Positions 5,664-13,605 of a stretch of 13,609 bases of DNA are shown one piece after another. Every line of letters begins with the position of its first letter. Position 1 is the first letter of the stretch. The notes under the pieces were generated by a model. It searched no databases. It was given only the letters and a program-made list of their open reading frames with translations, and was not told where the DNA came from. Source of the DNA: CAYWTX01 sp964461295. GTDB lineage: Bacteria; Planctomycetota; Phycisphaerae; SM23-33. The DNA lies in assembly GCA_964461295.1 (NCBI GenBank), contig CAYWTX010000570.1:1-13609 (forward strand), given 5' to 3'. A program made the translations under genes and the position numbers.

Positions 5664-7004
5664 CTACTTGCCCTGTTCCTCGTCGCGCCGCACGAAGCGG
5701 TCGCGGAGCTTGTCCCACAGCCCCGAAGGCCCGAGCTTGCGCGACAGGTCGCGCACGTGGCGGTCGTCGGGTGCGATGGTCATCGCCTTGGCGGCATAGC
5801 GGCGCGCCCGGCCGACTTCGCCCTTGCGCAGGTGGGCCAGCGCCAGGTTGTACAGCGCCAGGGGGTACTCCGGATTCAGCTTGAGGGCCTTGCGGCAGTG
5901 CCGGATGCCGTCCTCGATGCGGTCCATCCGGAAGAAGCTCACAGCCAGGTTGTGCTGGGCGAACGCGTCGTCGGGCTGCAAGTCGACCAGCCGCCGAAGC
6001 ACGTCGTTGGCGTGGCGGGTGAGGTGGGCCTCCAGCAGGAGTTGGCCCAGTTCGCGCAGCATGTGCGGGTCGTCCCCGCAGCGGCGCAGTTCAATGAGCA
6101 GGTGCTTGGCGGCCTTCTGCACGCGGCGTTGGCGGATCAGCGCCTGCGCGATCCGCGCGTGGATGCCGGGAAACTCCCCGTCGGTCCGCAGCACGTGGCG
6201 GTAGTGTTCCTCGGCCTCGGCGGCGCGCCCGCGGTGCATCGCCAGGTCGCCCATCGCGAAGTGCGCGCCGGGGTGGTCGTTGTTGACGGCCAGGGCCTGG
6301 CGGAGGCGCTGCTCGGCCTCGTCCATGTTGCCCATCTCCAGCAGCAGTTCGGCCAGGTCCGCCAGCAGGTCGGCGTCGCCTTGCCCGGACTCCAGCTCGC
6401 GACGGTAGTGCTTCGCGGCGTCGGCGTAGCGGCCCATCGTCCAGTGCGATTCGGCGATCCGAACGTTGGCCTGCGGCTGGCTGGGGTCCAGATCGAGTGC
6501 CTTCTGCCAGCAGCGGATGGCTGCGTCATGACTGCCTCGCGCCGAAAGGCTGTTGCCGATGTTGTAGTAGCACAGCGGGCAGTCGTCCCGGATCTGCTGC
6601 GCGAGGTAGAACATCACCTCCGCCTCGTCGTGCTGGCCCATCTCGGAGTAGGCGACGATACGGTTGCAGTACGCCGGCTCGTAGGAGGAATTGACGGCCG
6701 TGAGACGCTCGAAGCACCCGAGGGCCTCGGCATAGTGGCCGAGGCGCGTGAGGTTGACGCCCAGGCAGTTGAGGGCCTCGACGTCGTTGGGCGACAGACC
6801 GAGGGCGGCCCTGTAGCACTCGCAGGCCTTGGCATATTCGTCCATCGCCTCGAGCGTCAGTCCGAGGTTGAAATGCCACGAAGCGACGGTGGGGTTGCAC
6901 TCGACGGCAGCCTGGAGTTCGGCCGCGGCCTCGGCCCAGCGGCCGCTCTCGTATAGCTCGTGAGCACGCTCCACGCGAGCCTCGGCGTCAAGCCACTCGT
7001 TCAT
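5664..7004 (-). CDS. Tetratricopeptide (TPR) repeat protein
   Basis: A 446-aa protein made almost entirely of about a dozen 34-residue TPR units, beginning near residue 5 and running to about residue 415. Typical units are GRWAEAAAELQAAVECNP, DEYAKACECYRAALGLSP and MDEAEQRLRQALAVNNDHP. They carry the usual small-residue (A/G) and Pro positions, such as DPSQPQANVRIA and NPEYPLALYNLALAHLRKGE. Such solenoids bind partner proteins or peptides; no enzymatic domain is present. There is no signal peptide or membrane segment, so it is probably cytoplasmic. The C-terminal tail (LWDKLRDRFVRRDEEQGK) is highly charged. Start: ATG 7004 has GGGGAA about 9 bases upstream; an in-frame TTG at 7013 has no spacing for a ribosome site. 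A promoter lies 145 bases upstream, so it is probably transcribed separately from the exported pair further upstream. The partner is unknown. Confidence 0.9.
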   Translation of the reverse strand: MNEWLDAEARVERAHELYESGRWAEAAAELQAAVECNPTVASWHFNLGLTLEAMDEYAKACECYRAALGLSPNDVEALNCLGVNLTRLGHYAEALGCFERLTAVNSSYEPAYCNRIVAYSEMGQHDEAEVMFYLAQQIRDDCPLCYYNIGNSLSARGSHDAAIRCWQKALDLDPSQPQANVRIAESHWTMGRYADAAKHYRRELESGQGDADLLADLAELLLEMGNMDEAEQRLRQALAVNNDHPGAHFAMGDLAMHRGRAAEAEEHYRHVLRTDGEFPGIHARIAQALIRQRRVQKAAKHLLIELRRCGDDPHMLRELGQLLLEAHLTRHANDVLRRLVDLQPDDAFAQHNLAVSFFRMDRIEDGIRHCRKALKLNPEYPLALYNLALAHLRKGEVGRARRYAAKAMTIAPDDRHVRDLSRKLGPSGLWDKLRDRFVRRDEEQGK

Positions 7005-7148
7005 AGTTGGCAATTCCCCAGGCCAGCCGCGCCGCAGACCGATGCCGCGAACTCCTCTTCCGCGGCGCCGCCCGCCAGCGATCCAGTCGTTCCGTGACGT
7101 GCGGGGCCGGGGGCCCCTTCTGGCTTCAGCCTTGGCCTGATAAGAATG

Positions 7149-7177
7149 ATTCTACCCGAAGCCCCCCGCCCCGACAA
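7149..7177 (-). promoter_or_regulatory. sigma-70-type promoter for the TPR gene
   Basis: On the minus strand TTGTCG (7177-7172) is followed after exactly 17 bases by TAGAAT (7154-7149). The predicted start near 7142 gives a leader of about 137 bases before ATG 7004. The geometry and the TAGAAT box are good. Confidence 0.55.
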
Positions 7178-7208
7178 GATGGAAAAACGTCCGAGCCCGC
7201 ATCCAGCC

Positions 7209-7237
7209 GAAAACTTTAGCGAAAATGGGGAAAACTT
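7209..7237. promoter_or_regulatory. phased GAAAACTT direct repeat, possible activator or UP-like site
   Basis: GAAAACTT occurs at 7209-7216 and 7230-7237, a spacing of 21 bases or two helical turns, with a related GAAAAT at 7221-7226 between them. It lies about 32-60 bases upstream of the -35 box of the TPR promoter. That position suits a protein that binds one face of the helix or an A-tract UP element. Confidence 0.35.
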
Positions 7238-7348
7238 CGAGACTGTAGCATCGCTGGTGCAATTTCGAGCCAGGTGGATCACTGCTCTTCAGCCCGTTGT
7301 TTGGCGCCTTGCGGCAGTCCACCGATTCGCGAGGAACAGTTGGCGCGT

Positions 7349-10300
7349 TCACTTCGTTCCCAGCACGACCTTCTGCCCGTCGAAAGCGACGGTCCGCTTG
7401 CCGACGACGGCCTTGGCGGCCGGTCCGGCGCCATGGACCTGAACGCCCGGCGGGGCGTCGCGCTGGACCGTCATCACCACCAGGAAGAACTCCCCGCCGG
7501 TGAAGCTCAGGACCGTCCGCGGAAAGCTGAAGTTGGCGTGCCGCCCATGATAGTTGATCTCGTGGTCGAGCGACACGTCGGCCGCGTCGATCTTGACGCC
7601 CGCCGGGGCCGCCACCGTGCCGCACAGGGTCGCGCCATTGTCGGCCGCGATCGTGAACGTGTTGCCCGACACGCTCACTTTGTGGGCCTTGTCGGTCACG
7701 AGTTGCCAGGTGTTCTTGCCACCCGTGCCGGCCAAGCTGTCGGCCAGGACGAACAGGGCGGGCGCGCCGCTGGCGCCGGAGTAGTCAGCCGCGAAGGAGC
7801 GCAGGCCGCGGATGCCCAGGTCGTAGCCGGCCCTGGCGCCGCCTCGCACGGGGACTGCCCGCACCTCGCCCTTGGGGCCCGGCTGCTCGCCCCCGCTGTA
7901 GACGTTGTCCATGTTCAGGCTGACGACGCCCGACCCGTCGCTGCCGGCCTGGTAGTGCGTCGCCGCGGCTTCCATCGGCCCCTTGGCCGTCGGCTCGGAA
8001 GGCAGCACGACGTTGGCGTACAGCCGCGTGTGCGCAGCCTTGCGGCTGGAGCCGGTGTGCCCGTACCCGGCCCCGCGGACGACCCAGTCGACGCCCAGGC
8101 CGGAGATGCGCAGGTCGCCGGCCTCGCTGGTGCCCCAGGTTCCGCCGGCAAACTCGCTGTTGGCGAAGACCTGGGCCACGAAGTCGTCGTCGTCCTTCCA
8201 GCGGTCGCGGAAGACGTACCCGCCCTTGTTGCGGTCCACGACGATCCTCGCCCGCAGGTCTGACGGGTCGCGGGCCTTCATCTCCAGCGGGTAGTTGACG
8301 AACAGGAACGCCGCCGAGACCGGGTCCAGCTTGTCGATCGGCGCGACGGGTTCCTTCATGCCGCCGCCGTCGGCGGCCGCCTGCGTGCGGTCCCATAGCC
8401 ACGCCGCCGCCGGACGCAACTCCTCGGCCAGCAGGCCGAAGCCTCGCGCCAGGTTGTCCACGCCCATCGGGCCGCCCCCGCAGCCGTAGGACTGCATCCG
8501 CACCCGCTGGCCGGCGATGGTCCGCGCCAGGTAGCCGCCGACCCAGGTGTCGTAGTGCCCTTCGGGCGCCAACTCGCGCCCCATCGCGTTGCGGTAGGCG
8601 TGGCAGAACGCCAGCGCCGCGCGACTGGCGTGCTGCGTGTACGCCTCGCCCTCGGTGTTCCAGCCCATCTCGCCGATGGACCGCGCCGCGTACCCGGCCA
8701 CACGCTCCCGCGCCGCCCCCAGCCAGTGCCGCGACCAGAAGTTGCCCGGACGATGCGGCCGCGCCTTGTCCGCCTTCCAGTCCTCCCAGGTCGCCAGGTC
8801 GGCCTGCCAGATCGTCTCCTGCCGGGCCAGCCAGGCCTTCGCCTCTTCCTCCGTGACGGCCTCGAGGCGAAGCTTGAACTCCGACTTCATCCAACTGCCC
8901 GCCAGCGTCAGCATCACGCGGGCCAGCACCGGATATCGCCCCGCTTCCAGATGCAGCACGTCGCCGTTCCGAAACGGTTGGCCGGCGATGTAGACCCGCG
9001 CGTCGATCTTGCGAACCGGCAGCTCGACGCGGAAATAGCCGGCCTTGGCGTTGTCGATCACGCAGTACAGGCACGAGGTGGTCAGATGCCTGCCTCGCGT
9101 CGCCGAGACCATGTCGATCGATCCCGCTTCGGCGGGGTTCGCGGCCCGCTCGGCGGGATCCTTGACGAACAGGTGCTTCTCGTCCAGCGGCACGAAGGCG
9201 ACCTCGCCGACCTTCGTCCCCTCCTCGGGCCTGGCGGACGCCTCGCCGCCGATGGCGGCCAGGGCGTCCTCCAGCGGCTGGGCCCGCGCGGGCATGGTCA
9301 GGCGGCTGGCCGTCCAGCCGGGATGCGGCACCGGACCGACCGGGCCGACCGCGAACGGGCCGGCGAAGAGCCACCGCGGCCAGCTTGCCCCGGATGCCAG
9401 TTCCACCACCGGCACGCCCTTGCCGATGGGCAGGTCCTTCGGCGGCTGGCGCCGCGCAAGCACCGGCCGCGCCGGGGCCGGCAGGTCCAGCCAGGGCTCG
9501 TCGAGCGTGGCCAGCGCGCACAGTCCCACACCCGACCGGAACATCGCGTTCCAGTTGCTCACGTCGTTCTGGTTGAACTGCCCCTGGTCCATGCCGCAGT
9601 AGAAACCCGGCAGGAAGAGGATGAAGCGCTCCACCATCCGCCGGCGGAACTCCTCGTCACAGGCGCCGTGCACCAGGTCGTACGCCAGGGCCGTCTCCAT
9701 GGCGCTCACCGGCCCCTCATGCACGACCCCTCCCGTCGTGTACCAGTGCCTCGGCTCCGGGCCGATCAACTCCCGAACCTTCTCGGCGTATTCCTTCTGC
9801 CCCGTCAGCACGTACAGCAGCCCCTGGGCGACGGCCGTCTCCGACTTGCTCCCGGCCGTCGTCTTGAGGCGTTCGACCACCTTGCGGCCCCAGGGCGTCT
9901 CGGCCTTGCGGCGCAGGTCGGGCACCTGCCCCTGGCGAATCAGCAGCCGCGGATGTTCGCCCGGCTTGGGCGGCGCCCAACCGTCGGCCCGCCCCGCGGG
10001 CAGAACCTGTCCGCCGACGGTCCCCTTGCAGGCCTGGCCGCGGAAGGTGCCCTCCCACGTGCCGGCCAGCTTGCCGCCCTCGCGGCGCAGGTTGACGGTG
10101 TACTCCGCCGTGGCGGCGCCGCCCCCGTAGGGGTCGGGCTCGATGTGCATGGCCGCCCGGAACCGCCAGCCCGGGCCGCCAGTCGGAACCTCGACCAACC
10201 GGCCCCAGTGATCGGCCTGGTTGTACCGCCTGGCCACGCCCGCCACGTCCCGCTCCCACCTGCCCTCATCGCAGTCGATGCGCAGGGTCAGCGGCCATCG

Positions 10301-10453
10301 GCTGTCGGCGTTGCCGTCGCGCCACAGGGCATCCTCCAGCCTGACCAGCAGTTCGCCGGTGAACCGTTCGCCCACGTCGGCGGGGCCCGTCGCGGGGCCC
10401 GCCGACGCCACGGACAACAAGTCGGCCACGACCACCATGCAAATCCGCCACAT
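7349..10453 (-). CDS. Exported heparinase II/III-like polysaccharide lyase-type protein, second paralogue
   Basis: A 1034-aa secreted protein, paralogous along its whole length to the gene transcribed before it. The start at ATG 10453 has AAGGAG with 8-base spacing. An in-frame GTG (10462), which would overlap the upstream stop as GTGA, has no room for a ribosome site. A short signal peptide (residues 1-18) probably ends at ASA-GP. Domains: a beta-rich N-terminus (about 30-155, GTWEGTFRGQ at 131-140); GEHPRLLI at 165-172, the usual entry to heparinase II/III-type alpha/alpha-toroids; the toroid with AMETALAYDLVHGACDEEF and NQNDVSNWNAMFRSG (about 190-320); an inserted beta module (about 345-550, starting near GVPVVELASG and PRWLFAGPF); the toroid continued, with WNTEGEAYTQH at 598-608; and a C-terminal beta-sandwich (DRWKDDDDF, LRSFAADYSG, GGEFFLVVMTVQ). 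Heparinase-type lyases cleave uronate-containing glycans. The motif residue that is His597 in the paralogue is Thr600 here, so activity or specificity may differ. No substrate is predicted. Confidence 0.7.
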   Translation of the reverse strand: MWRICMVVVADLLSVASAGPATGPADVGERFTGELLVRLEDALWRDGNADSRWPLTLRIDCDEGRWERDVAGVARRYNQADHWGRLVEVPTGGPGWRFRAAMHIEPDPYGGGAATAEYTVNLRREGGKLAGTWEGTFRGQACKGTVGGQVLPAGRADGWAPPKPGEHPRLLIRQGQVPDLRRKAETPWGRKVVERLKTTAGSKSETAVAQGLLYVLTGQKEYAEKVRELIGPEPRHWYTTGGVVHEGPVSAMETALAYDLVHGACDEEFRRRMVERFILFLPGFYCGMDQGQFNQNDVSNWNAMFRSGVGLCALATLDEPWLDLPAPARPVLARRQPPKDLPIGKGVPVVELASGASWPRWLFAGPFAVGPVGPVPHPGWTASRLTMPARAQPLEDALAAIGGEASARPEEGTKVGEVAFVPLDEKHLFVKDPAERAANPAEAGSIDMVSATRGRHLTTSCLYCVIDNAKAGYFRVELPVRKIDARVYIAGQPFRNGDVLHLEAGRYPVLARVMLTLAGSWMKSEFKLRLEAVTEEEAKAWLARQETIWQADLATWEDWKADKARPHRPGNFWSRHWLGAARERVAGYAARSIGEMGWNTEGEAYTQHASRAALAFCHAYRNAMGRELAPEGHYDTWVGGYLARTIAGQRVRMQSYGCGGGPMGVDNLARGFGLLAEELRPAAAWLWDRTQAAADGGGMKEPVAPIDKLDPVSAAFLFVNYPLEMKARDPSDLRARIVVDRNKGGYVFRDRWKDDDDFVAQVFANSEFAGGTWGTSEAGDLRISGLGVDWVVRGAGYGHTGSSRKAAHTRLYANVVLPSEPTAKGPMEAAATHYQAGSDGSGVVSLNMDNVYSGGEQPGPKGEVRAVPVRGGARAGYDLGIRGLRSFAADYSGASGAPALFVLADSLAGTGGKNTWQLVTDKAHKVSVSGNTFTIAADNGATLCGTVAAPAGVKIDAADVSLDHEINYHGRHANFSFPRTVLSFTGGEFFLVVMTVQRDAPPGVQVHGAGPAAKAVVGKRTVAFDGQKVVLGTK

Positions 10454-10458
10454 CCCGT

Positions 10459-13400
10459 TCACTCCTTGCCGAATACGATCTTCTGACCGTCAAAACGCAC
10501 CTTCCGCTTGCCGACCGACGCCGCCGCGTCCTGCTCCTTGCCCCGCACCTCCACGCCCGGGGCCGTGCCCTTCTGCAACGTCATCACGATCAGGAAGAAC
10601 TCCCCGCCATGCACGTTGACCACCGTCCGCTTGAAGTCGGCCCGCTTGTGCCCGCCGTGGTAATTGATCTCGTGCCGAAGCGTCTTGGCCGCCGTGTCCA
10701 CCTTCGCCCCCGCCGGCCAGATCACCGTCCCGGCCAGCGTCGCGCCGTTGGGCGCCGTGATGGTGAACGTCCCCTCGCCCGTCTTCACCGTGTTGCCGGT
10801 CTTGATCGTCCCCTCGGCCGTCTTCACAGTGTCCGCCTGCTCCGTCACGATCTGCCAGACGTTCTTGCCGCTCGTGCCGGAGACCTTGTCCGCCACGACG
10901 AACATCGCCGGCGCGCCGCACTGGCCCGAGTAATCGGCCGCGAAAGACCGCATGCCGCGGATGCCCACGTCGTGGCCGGCCGAGGCGCCGGCGCGCGTCG
11001 GCACGGCCTTCGCCTCGCCCTTCGGACCCGGCTTGCTCGCCGTGTACTCGTCGTTCATGTTGAGGCTCAACACCCCGCCGCCGTCGGGCAGAGACGCGTA
11101 GTGCGTGGCGACCGCCTCATACCCGGCCTGGGCGACCATCTCCGCCGGCAGCAGGACGTTCATCGCTTGGCGCATGTTGGGCACCATCCGATACGCGCCG
11201 CCGTTGCCGAACCCCATCCCGCGGACCGCCCACTCCGCCCCCAGCCCGGAGATGCGGAACTCGCCCGTCTCGGACGAACCCCACCCGCCACCGCGGCAGT
11301 TGCTGTTCAGGAACACCGTGGCCGCAATGTCGTCGTCGTCCCGCCAGCGGTTGCGGAAGACGTACCCGCCCCGGTCGCGGTCCACCGTGATACGCTCGCC
11401 AATGGCGACGGGGTCCTTCTCCTCCGTGCCCAGCGGGTAGTTCACGAACCTGAAGGCCGCCGACACCGGGTCAAGCTGGTCCACCGGCACTTCGGGCAGC
11501 TTCAACTTGCCCGCGTCGGCCAACGCCTGCGTGCGGTTCCACGTCCACAGCGCGTACGGCCGGTACTCCTCCCGCAGCAAGCCAAAACCCCTCGCCCAGT
11601 TGTCAACGCCCAGAGGCCCCCCGCCGGGAGCGAAGCTCTGCATCCGTCCGGCCGACGTTCCGATGACCGTGCGCCCGACGTAGTTCAGCAGGCACGTGTT
11701 GAGCTGGCCCGTGGGGGCCAGTTGCCGCCCGGTGACGTTGCGGTACGCGTGAGCGAAAGGCAGCACCAATCGATAGGAGTGCTGCGTGTAGGCCTCGCCC
11801 TCGTGGTTCCAGCCGATCTCGCCCAATGCCCGGACCGCCCAGTTCTCGATCCGCTGGCGCCCCACGCCCAGCCACCGCTCGGCGAACGGGTTGGCCGTGA
11901 CGCCGCCGGCCTGACGGCGATTGCCGGCTTCCTCCCACAGCGCCGCGTCCACCGCGTGCCGGCACTTGCCCTCGGCAAGCCAGGCCGCGGTCTGGTTGGC
12001 GTCGACGGCGTGCAGCTTGAGGAAGAACTCGATGTTGGTGAAGCCGCCGACCTTGGACGCCACCGGCAGCCACGCCAGCACGGGCAGCCGCCCCTTGCCC
12101 AACTCCACCAGGTCGCCGTTGGCCAGCCGCCGCCCGCCGATGACCACCGACGCGGCGATCATCTTCTTCGACAGCATTTCCACCCGGTACGTTCCGGGCG
12201 CGGCGTTCTCCACCACGCAGTACAGGTAGCACGTGCCGGGGCCTTCGCATCCCATGGCGGCCGTCACGTCCGTCGCCCCCGCCCATTCGGGGTGGTGGAT
12301 CGACTCCGCCCGTGCCGGGGAGATCACGCTCTTGTCCTCCAGGGGGACAAAAGCGACTTCGCCTTTCCCCGCGGGCATCCACGCGTCGACGGGCGCCTTG
12401 ACGCGCGTGCCTTCCTCCGGGCGAGCGGCCGCGGCGCCGCCCAGCGACTCCAGCGCGTCAACGGCCGGCATGACCCCGACCGGACCCGCGAAGAGCCAAC
12501 GCGACCACAACTTGCCGCTTTCCAGCTTCACAACGGGCACCCCGCGGCCGATCGCCAGGTCGCCCGGGGCCTCCGCGCGGGCCAGCGCGGGCTCCATCGG
12601 CCGCGGCGGCAGCGCCCCGCCTTCGCCCAGCAGGCTCAGGGCGCACATGCCCACCCCGCTGCGGTACATCGCGCTCCAGTTGCTGCCGTCGTTGGGGTTG
12701 AACAGCGGCTGGTCGGCGCCCCGGTAGTAATAGGGAACCTGCTGGGCGAACAAGGCCGCCATCCGTTTGCGGAACCCCTCGTCGCATGTCTCGTACACCA
12801 GGTCATACGCCAACGACCCCTCGACTGCCTTGACCGCCGGGTCATGATACGGACCCGTCGTCCAGTTCCACCGCGCGTCCATGATGTCCCGCTCAATCAG
12901 TTTGCGGGCTTCGTCGGCGTGGGCCTTCTCGCCCGTCAGCACGTACAGCAGCCCGCGCCCAACGGCCATGCTGCTCTTGGATTCGTCCTCCGCCTTGAGA
13001 CGCTCCATCGCCTGGCGCCCCCAACCGGTCTTTGCCTTCGCCCGCAGGGCGGCCACGTCCGAACGACGCAGCAGCATCCGCGGATGCTCGCCGGAAGCGG
13101 GCGGGACCCAGTTGGCATCCCCCGCCCGCCACACGCCCTGCGCGGCGCCTTGGGCCGCCTGGCCGCGGAACGTGCCCGTCCACGTCCCTCGCAGCCCCTG
13201 GCCCCCCTCACCCGCCTTCAGCACGATCTCATACTCGCCGTAGCCGCCCGTCGGCGTCCACGGGTCAGGCTCGATCCGCATTCTCACGGCCAGGCGCAGC
13301 GAGTCCGCCTCCCGCTTCGCCGCCGACACGATGCCGTAATGGTCGCCCCAGTTGTACGCCCGGCTTTGCCCCATGGCCAGCGCCCGCCACGCCTGGCCGT

Positions 13401-13593
13401 CGTGGTCCAGCCGCAACGACAGCGGCTTGGGCTCGCCGGCCTTTCCCTCGTGCCACACGGCGCCCTCCAGCACGACCGACAACTCGCCGCCTGAGCGGTC
13501 CGGCATCGCCGGCGCCGCCGGAACCGCCCCGGCGGGCATGCCCGCCATCGCCGCCACCAGCGCCGCCGCCAACTCCTTCCACCTCGCCTTCAT
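10459..13593 (-). CDS. Exported heparinase II/III-like polysaccharide lyase-type protein, first paralogue
   Basis: A 1044-aa secreted protein and the first gene of the coupled pair. ATG 13593 has AGGAG with 7-base spacing; an in-frame ATG at 13599 is only one base from that site. The signal peptide has a basic start (MKARWKE), a hydrophobic core and an Ala-rich cleavage zone (AVPAAPA, about 23-29). Layout matches the paralogue: a beta-rich N-terminus (to about 160, GTWTGTFRGQ at 136-145), GEHPRMLL at 168-175, a toroid with FNPNDGSNWSAMYRSG (298-313), an inserted module (about 345-545, starting near GVPVVKLESG and SRWLFAGPV), the conserved WNHEGEAYTQH at 595-605 with His597, Tyr602 and His605 as candidate active-site residues, and a C-terminal beta-sandwich (RWRDDDDI, MRSFAADYSG, GGEFFLIVMTLQ). 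A 13-residue in-frame repeat (about 921-943) is absent from the paralogue. Heparinase II/III family membership is inferred from the HPRLL entry, the toroid pattern and the C-terminal sheet; the exact lyase class is unknown. Its last two codons, Lys-Glu, form the next gene's Shine-Dalgarno. Confidence 0.7.
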   Translation of the reverse strand: MKARWKELAAALVAAMAGMPAGAVPAAPAMPDRSGGELSVVLEGAVWHEGKAGEPKPLSLRLDHDGQAWRALAMGQSRAYNWGDHYGIVSAAKREADSLRLAVRMRIEPDPWTPTGGYGEYEIVLKAGEGGQGLRGTWTGTFRGQAAQGAAQGVWRAGDANWVPPASGEHPRMLLRRSDVAALRAKAKTGWGRQAMERLKAEDESKSSMAVGRGLLYVLTGEKAHADEARKLIERDIMDARWNWTTGPYHDPAVKAVEGSLAYDLVYETCDEGFRKRMAALFAQQVPYYYRGADQPLFNPNDGSNWSAMYRSGVGMCALSLLGEGGALPPRPMEPALARAEAPGDLAIGRGVPVVKLESGKLWSRWLFAGPVGVMPAVDALESLGGAAAARPEEGTRVKAPVDAWMPAGKGEVAFVPLEDKSVISPARAESIHHPEWAGATDVTAAMGCEGPGTCYLYCVVENAAPGTYRVEMLSKKMIAASVVIGGRRLANGDLVELGKGRLPVLAWLPVASKVGGFTNIEFFLKLHAVDANQTAAWLAEGKCRHAVDAALWEEAGNRRQAGGVTANPFAERWLGVGRQRIENWAVRALGEIGWNHEGEAYTQHSYRLVLPFAHAYRNVTGRQLAPTGQLNTCLLNYVGRTVIGTSAGRMQSFAPGGGPLGVDNWARGFGLLREEYRPYALWTWNRTQALADAGKLKLPEVPVDQLDPVSAAFRFVNYPLGTEEKDPVAIGERITVDRDRGGYVFRNRWRDDDDIAATVFLNSNCRGGGWGSSETGEFRISGLGAEWAVRGMGFGNGGAYRMVPNMRQAMNVLLPAEMVAQAGYEAVATHYASLPDGGGVLSLNMNDEYTASKPGPKGEAKAVPTRAGASAGHDVGIRGMRSFAADYSGQCGAPAMFVVADKVSGTSGKNVWQIVTEQADTVKTAEGTIKTGNTVKTGEGTFTITAPNGATLAGTVIWPAGAKVDTAAKTLRHEINYHGGHKRADFKRTVVNVHGGEFFLIVMTLQKGTAPGVEVRGKEQDAAASVGKRKVRFDGQKIVFGKE
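10462..10467 (-). promoter_or_regulatory. Shine-Dalgarno inside the upstream gene's last codons
   Basis: AAGGAG on the minus strand is the final Lys-Glu codon pair of the first exported paralogue. It sits 8 bases before ATG 10453 of the second, and the upstream TGA (10461-10459) falls between site and start. A ribosome finishing the first gene would uncover or re-use this site, so the two proteins are probably made in a fixed ratio. It decides the start of the second gene. Confidence 0.8.
10768..10832 (-). repeat. 39-bp in-frame tandem duplication inside the first exported gene
   Basis: Two 26-base segments, 10768-10793 and 10807-10832, match at 24 of 26 positions and repeat with a 39-base period (13 codons). 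They encode TVKTAEGTIKTGN followed by TVKTGEGTFTI. The aligned part of the paralogue has only one such unit (KVSVSGNTFTI), so the extra unit looks like a recent gain in a surface loop of the C-terminal beta-sandwich. Confidence 0.75.
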
Positions 13594-13600
13594 CACCATT

Positions 13601-13605
13601 CTCCT
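13601..13605 (-). promoter_or_regulatory. Shine-Dalgarno of the first exported paralogue
   Basis: AGGAG on the minus strand lies 7 bases before ATG 13593 and only one base from the in-frame ATG at 13599. It therefore favours the internal start (MKARWKE). The promoter of the pair lies beyond the window. Confidence 0.7.

Larger units (their letters stand above)
7005..7348. other. 344-base intergenic region upstream of the TPR gene
   Basis: No convincing gene was seen in this stretch. It contains a minus-strand promoter (7149-7177), a phased direct repeat (7209-7237) and a GC-rich palindrome GGGGCC-GGG-GGCCCC (7103-7117) in what would be the TPR leader. A clear terminator for the exported gene ending at 7349 was not found; GGTGGA/TCCACC pairing between about 7273 and 7323 is too loose and lacks a T-run. 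The 7201-7240 segment is notably A-rich compared with its surroundings. Confidence 0.6.

Noticed and set aside
5550..6956. 468-codon plus-strand open frame antisense to the TPR gene
   Set aside because: The minus strand encodes clear TPR units. The plus frame gives Val/Gln/Arg/His-rich sequence typical of antisense TPR translation.
7273..7323. Possible terminator after the exported gene pair
   Set aside because: Only a 6-bp GGTGGA/TCCACC pairing over a long imperfect loop, without a T-run; not convincing.
7146..7442. 98-codon plus-strand frame in the spacer before the TPR gene
   Set aside because: It runs into the 3' end of the exported gene in antisense, has no ribosome site, and overlaps the better-supported minus-strand promoter.
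8555..10486. 643-codon plus-strand open frame antisense to the second exported gene
   Set aside because: It has the same GC-driven antisense openness and low-complexity composition, with no ribosome site or recognisable motif.
10609..13494. 961-codon open frame on the plus strand, antisense to the first exported gene
   Set aside because: The translation is rich in Arg, His, Pro and Ala without domain-like patterning. It mirrors a high-GC gene with a signal peptide, ribosome site and paralogue on the other strand.
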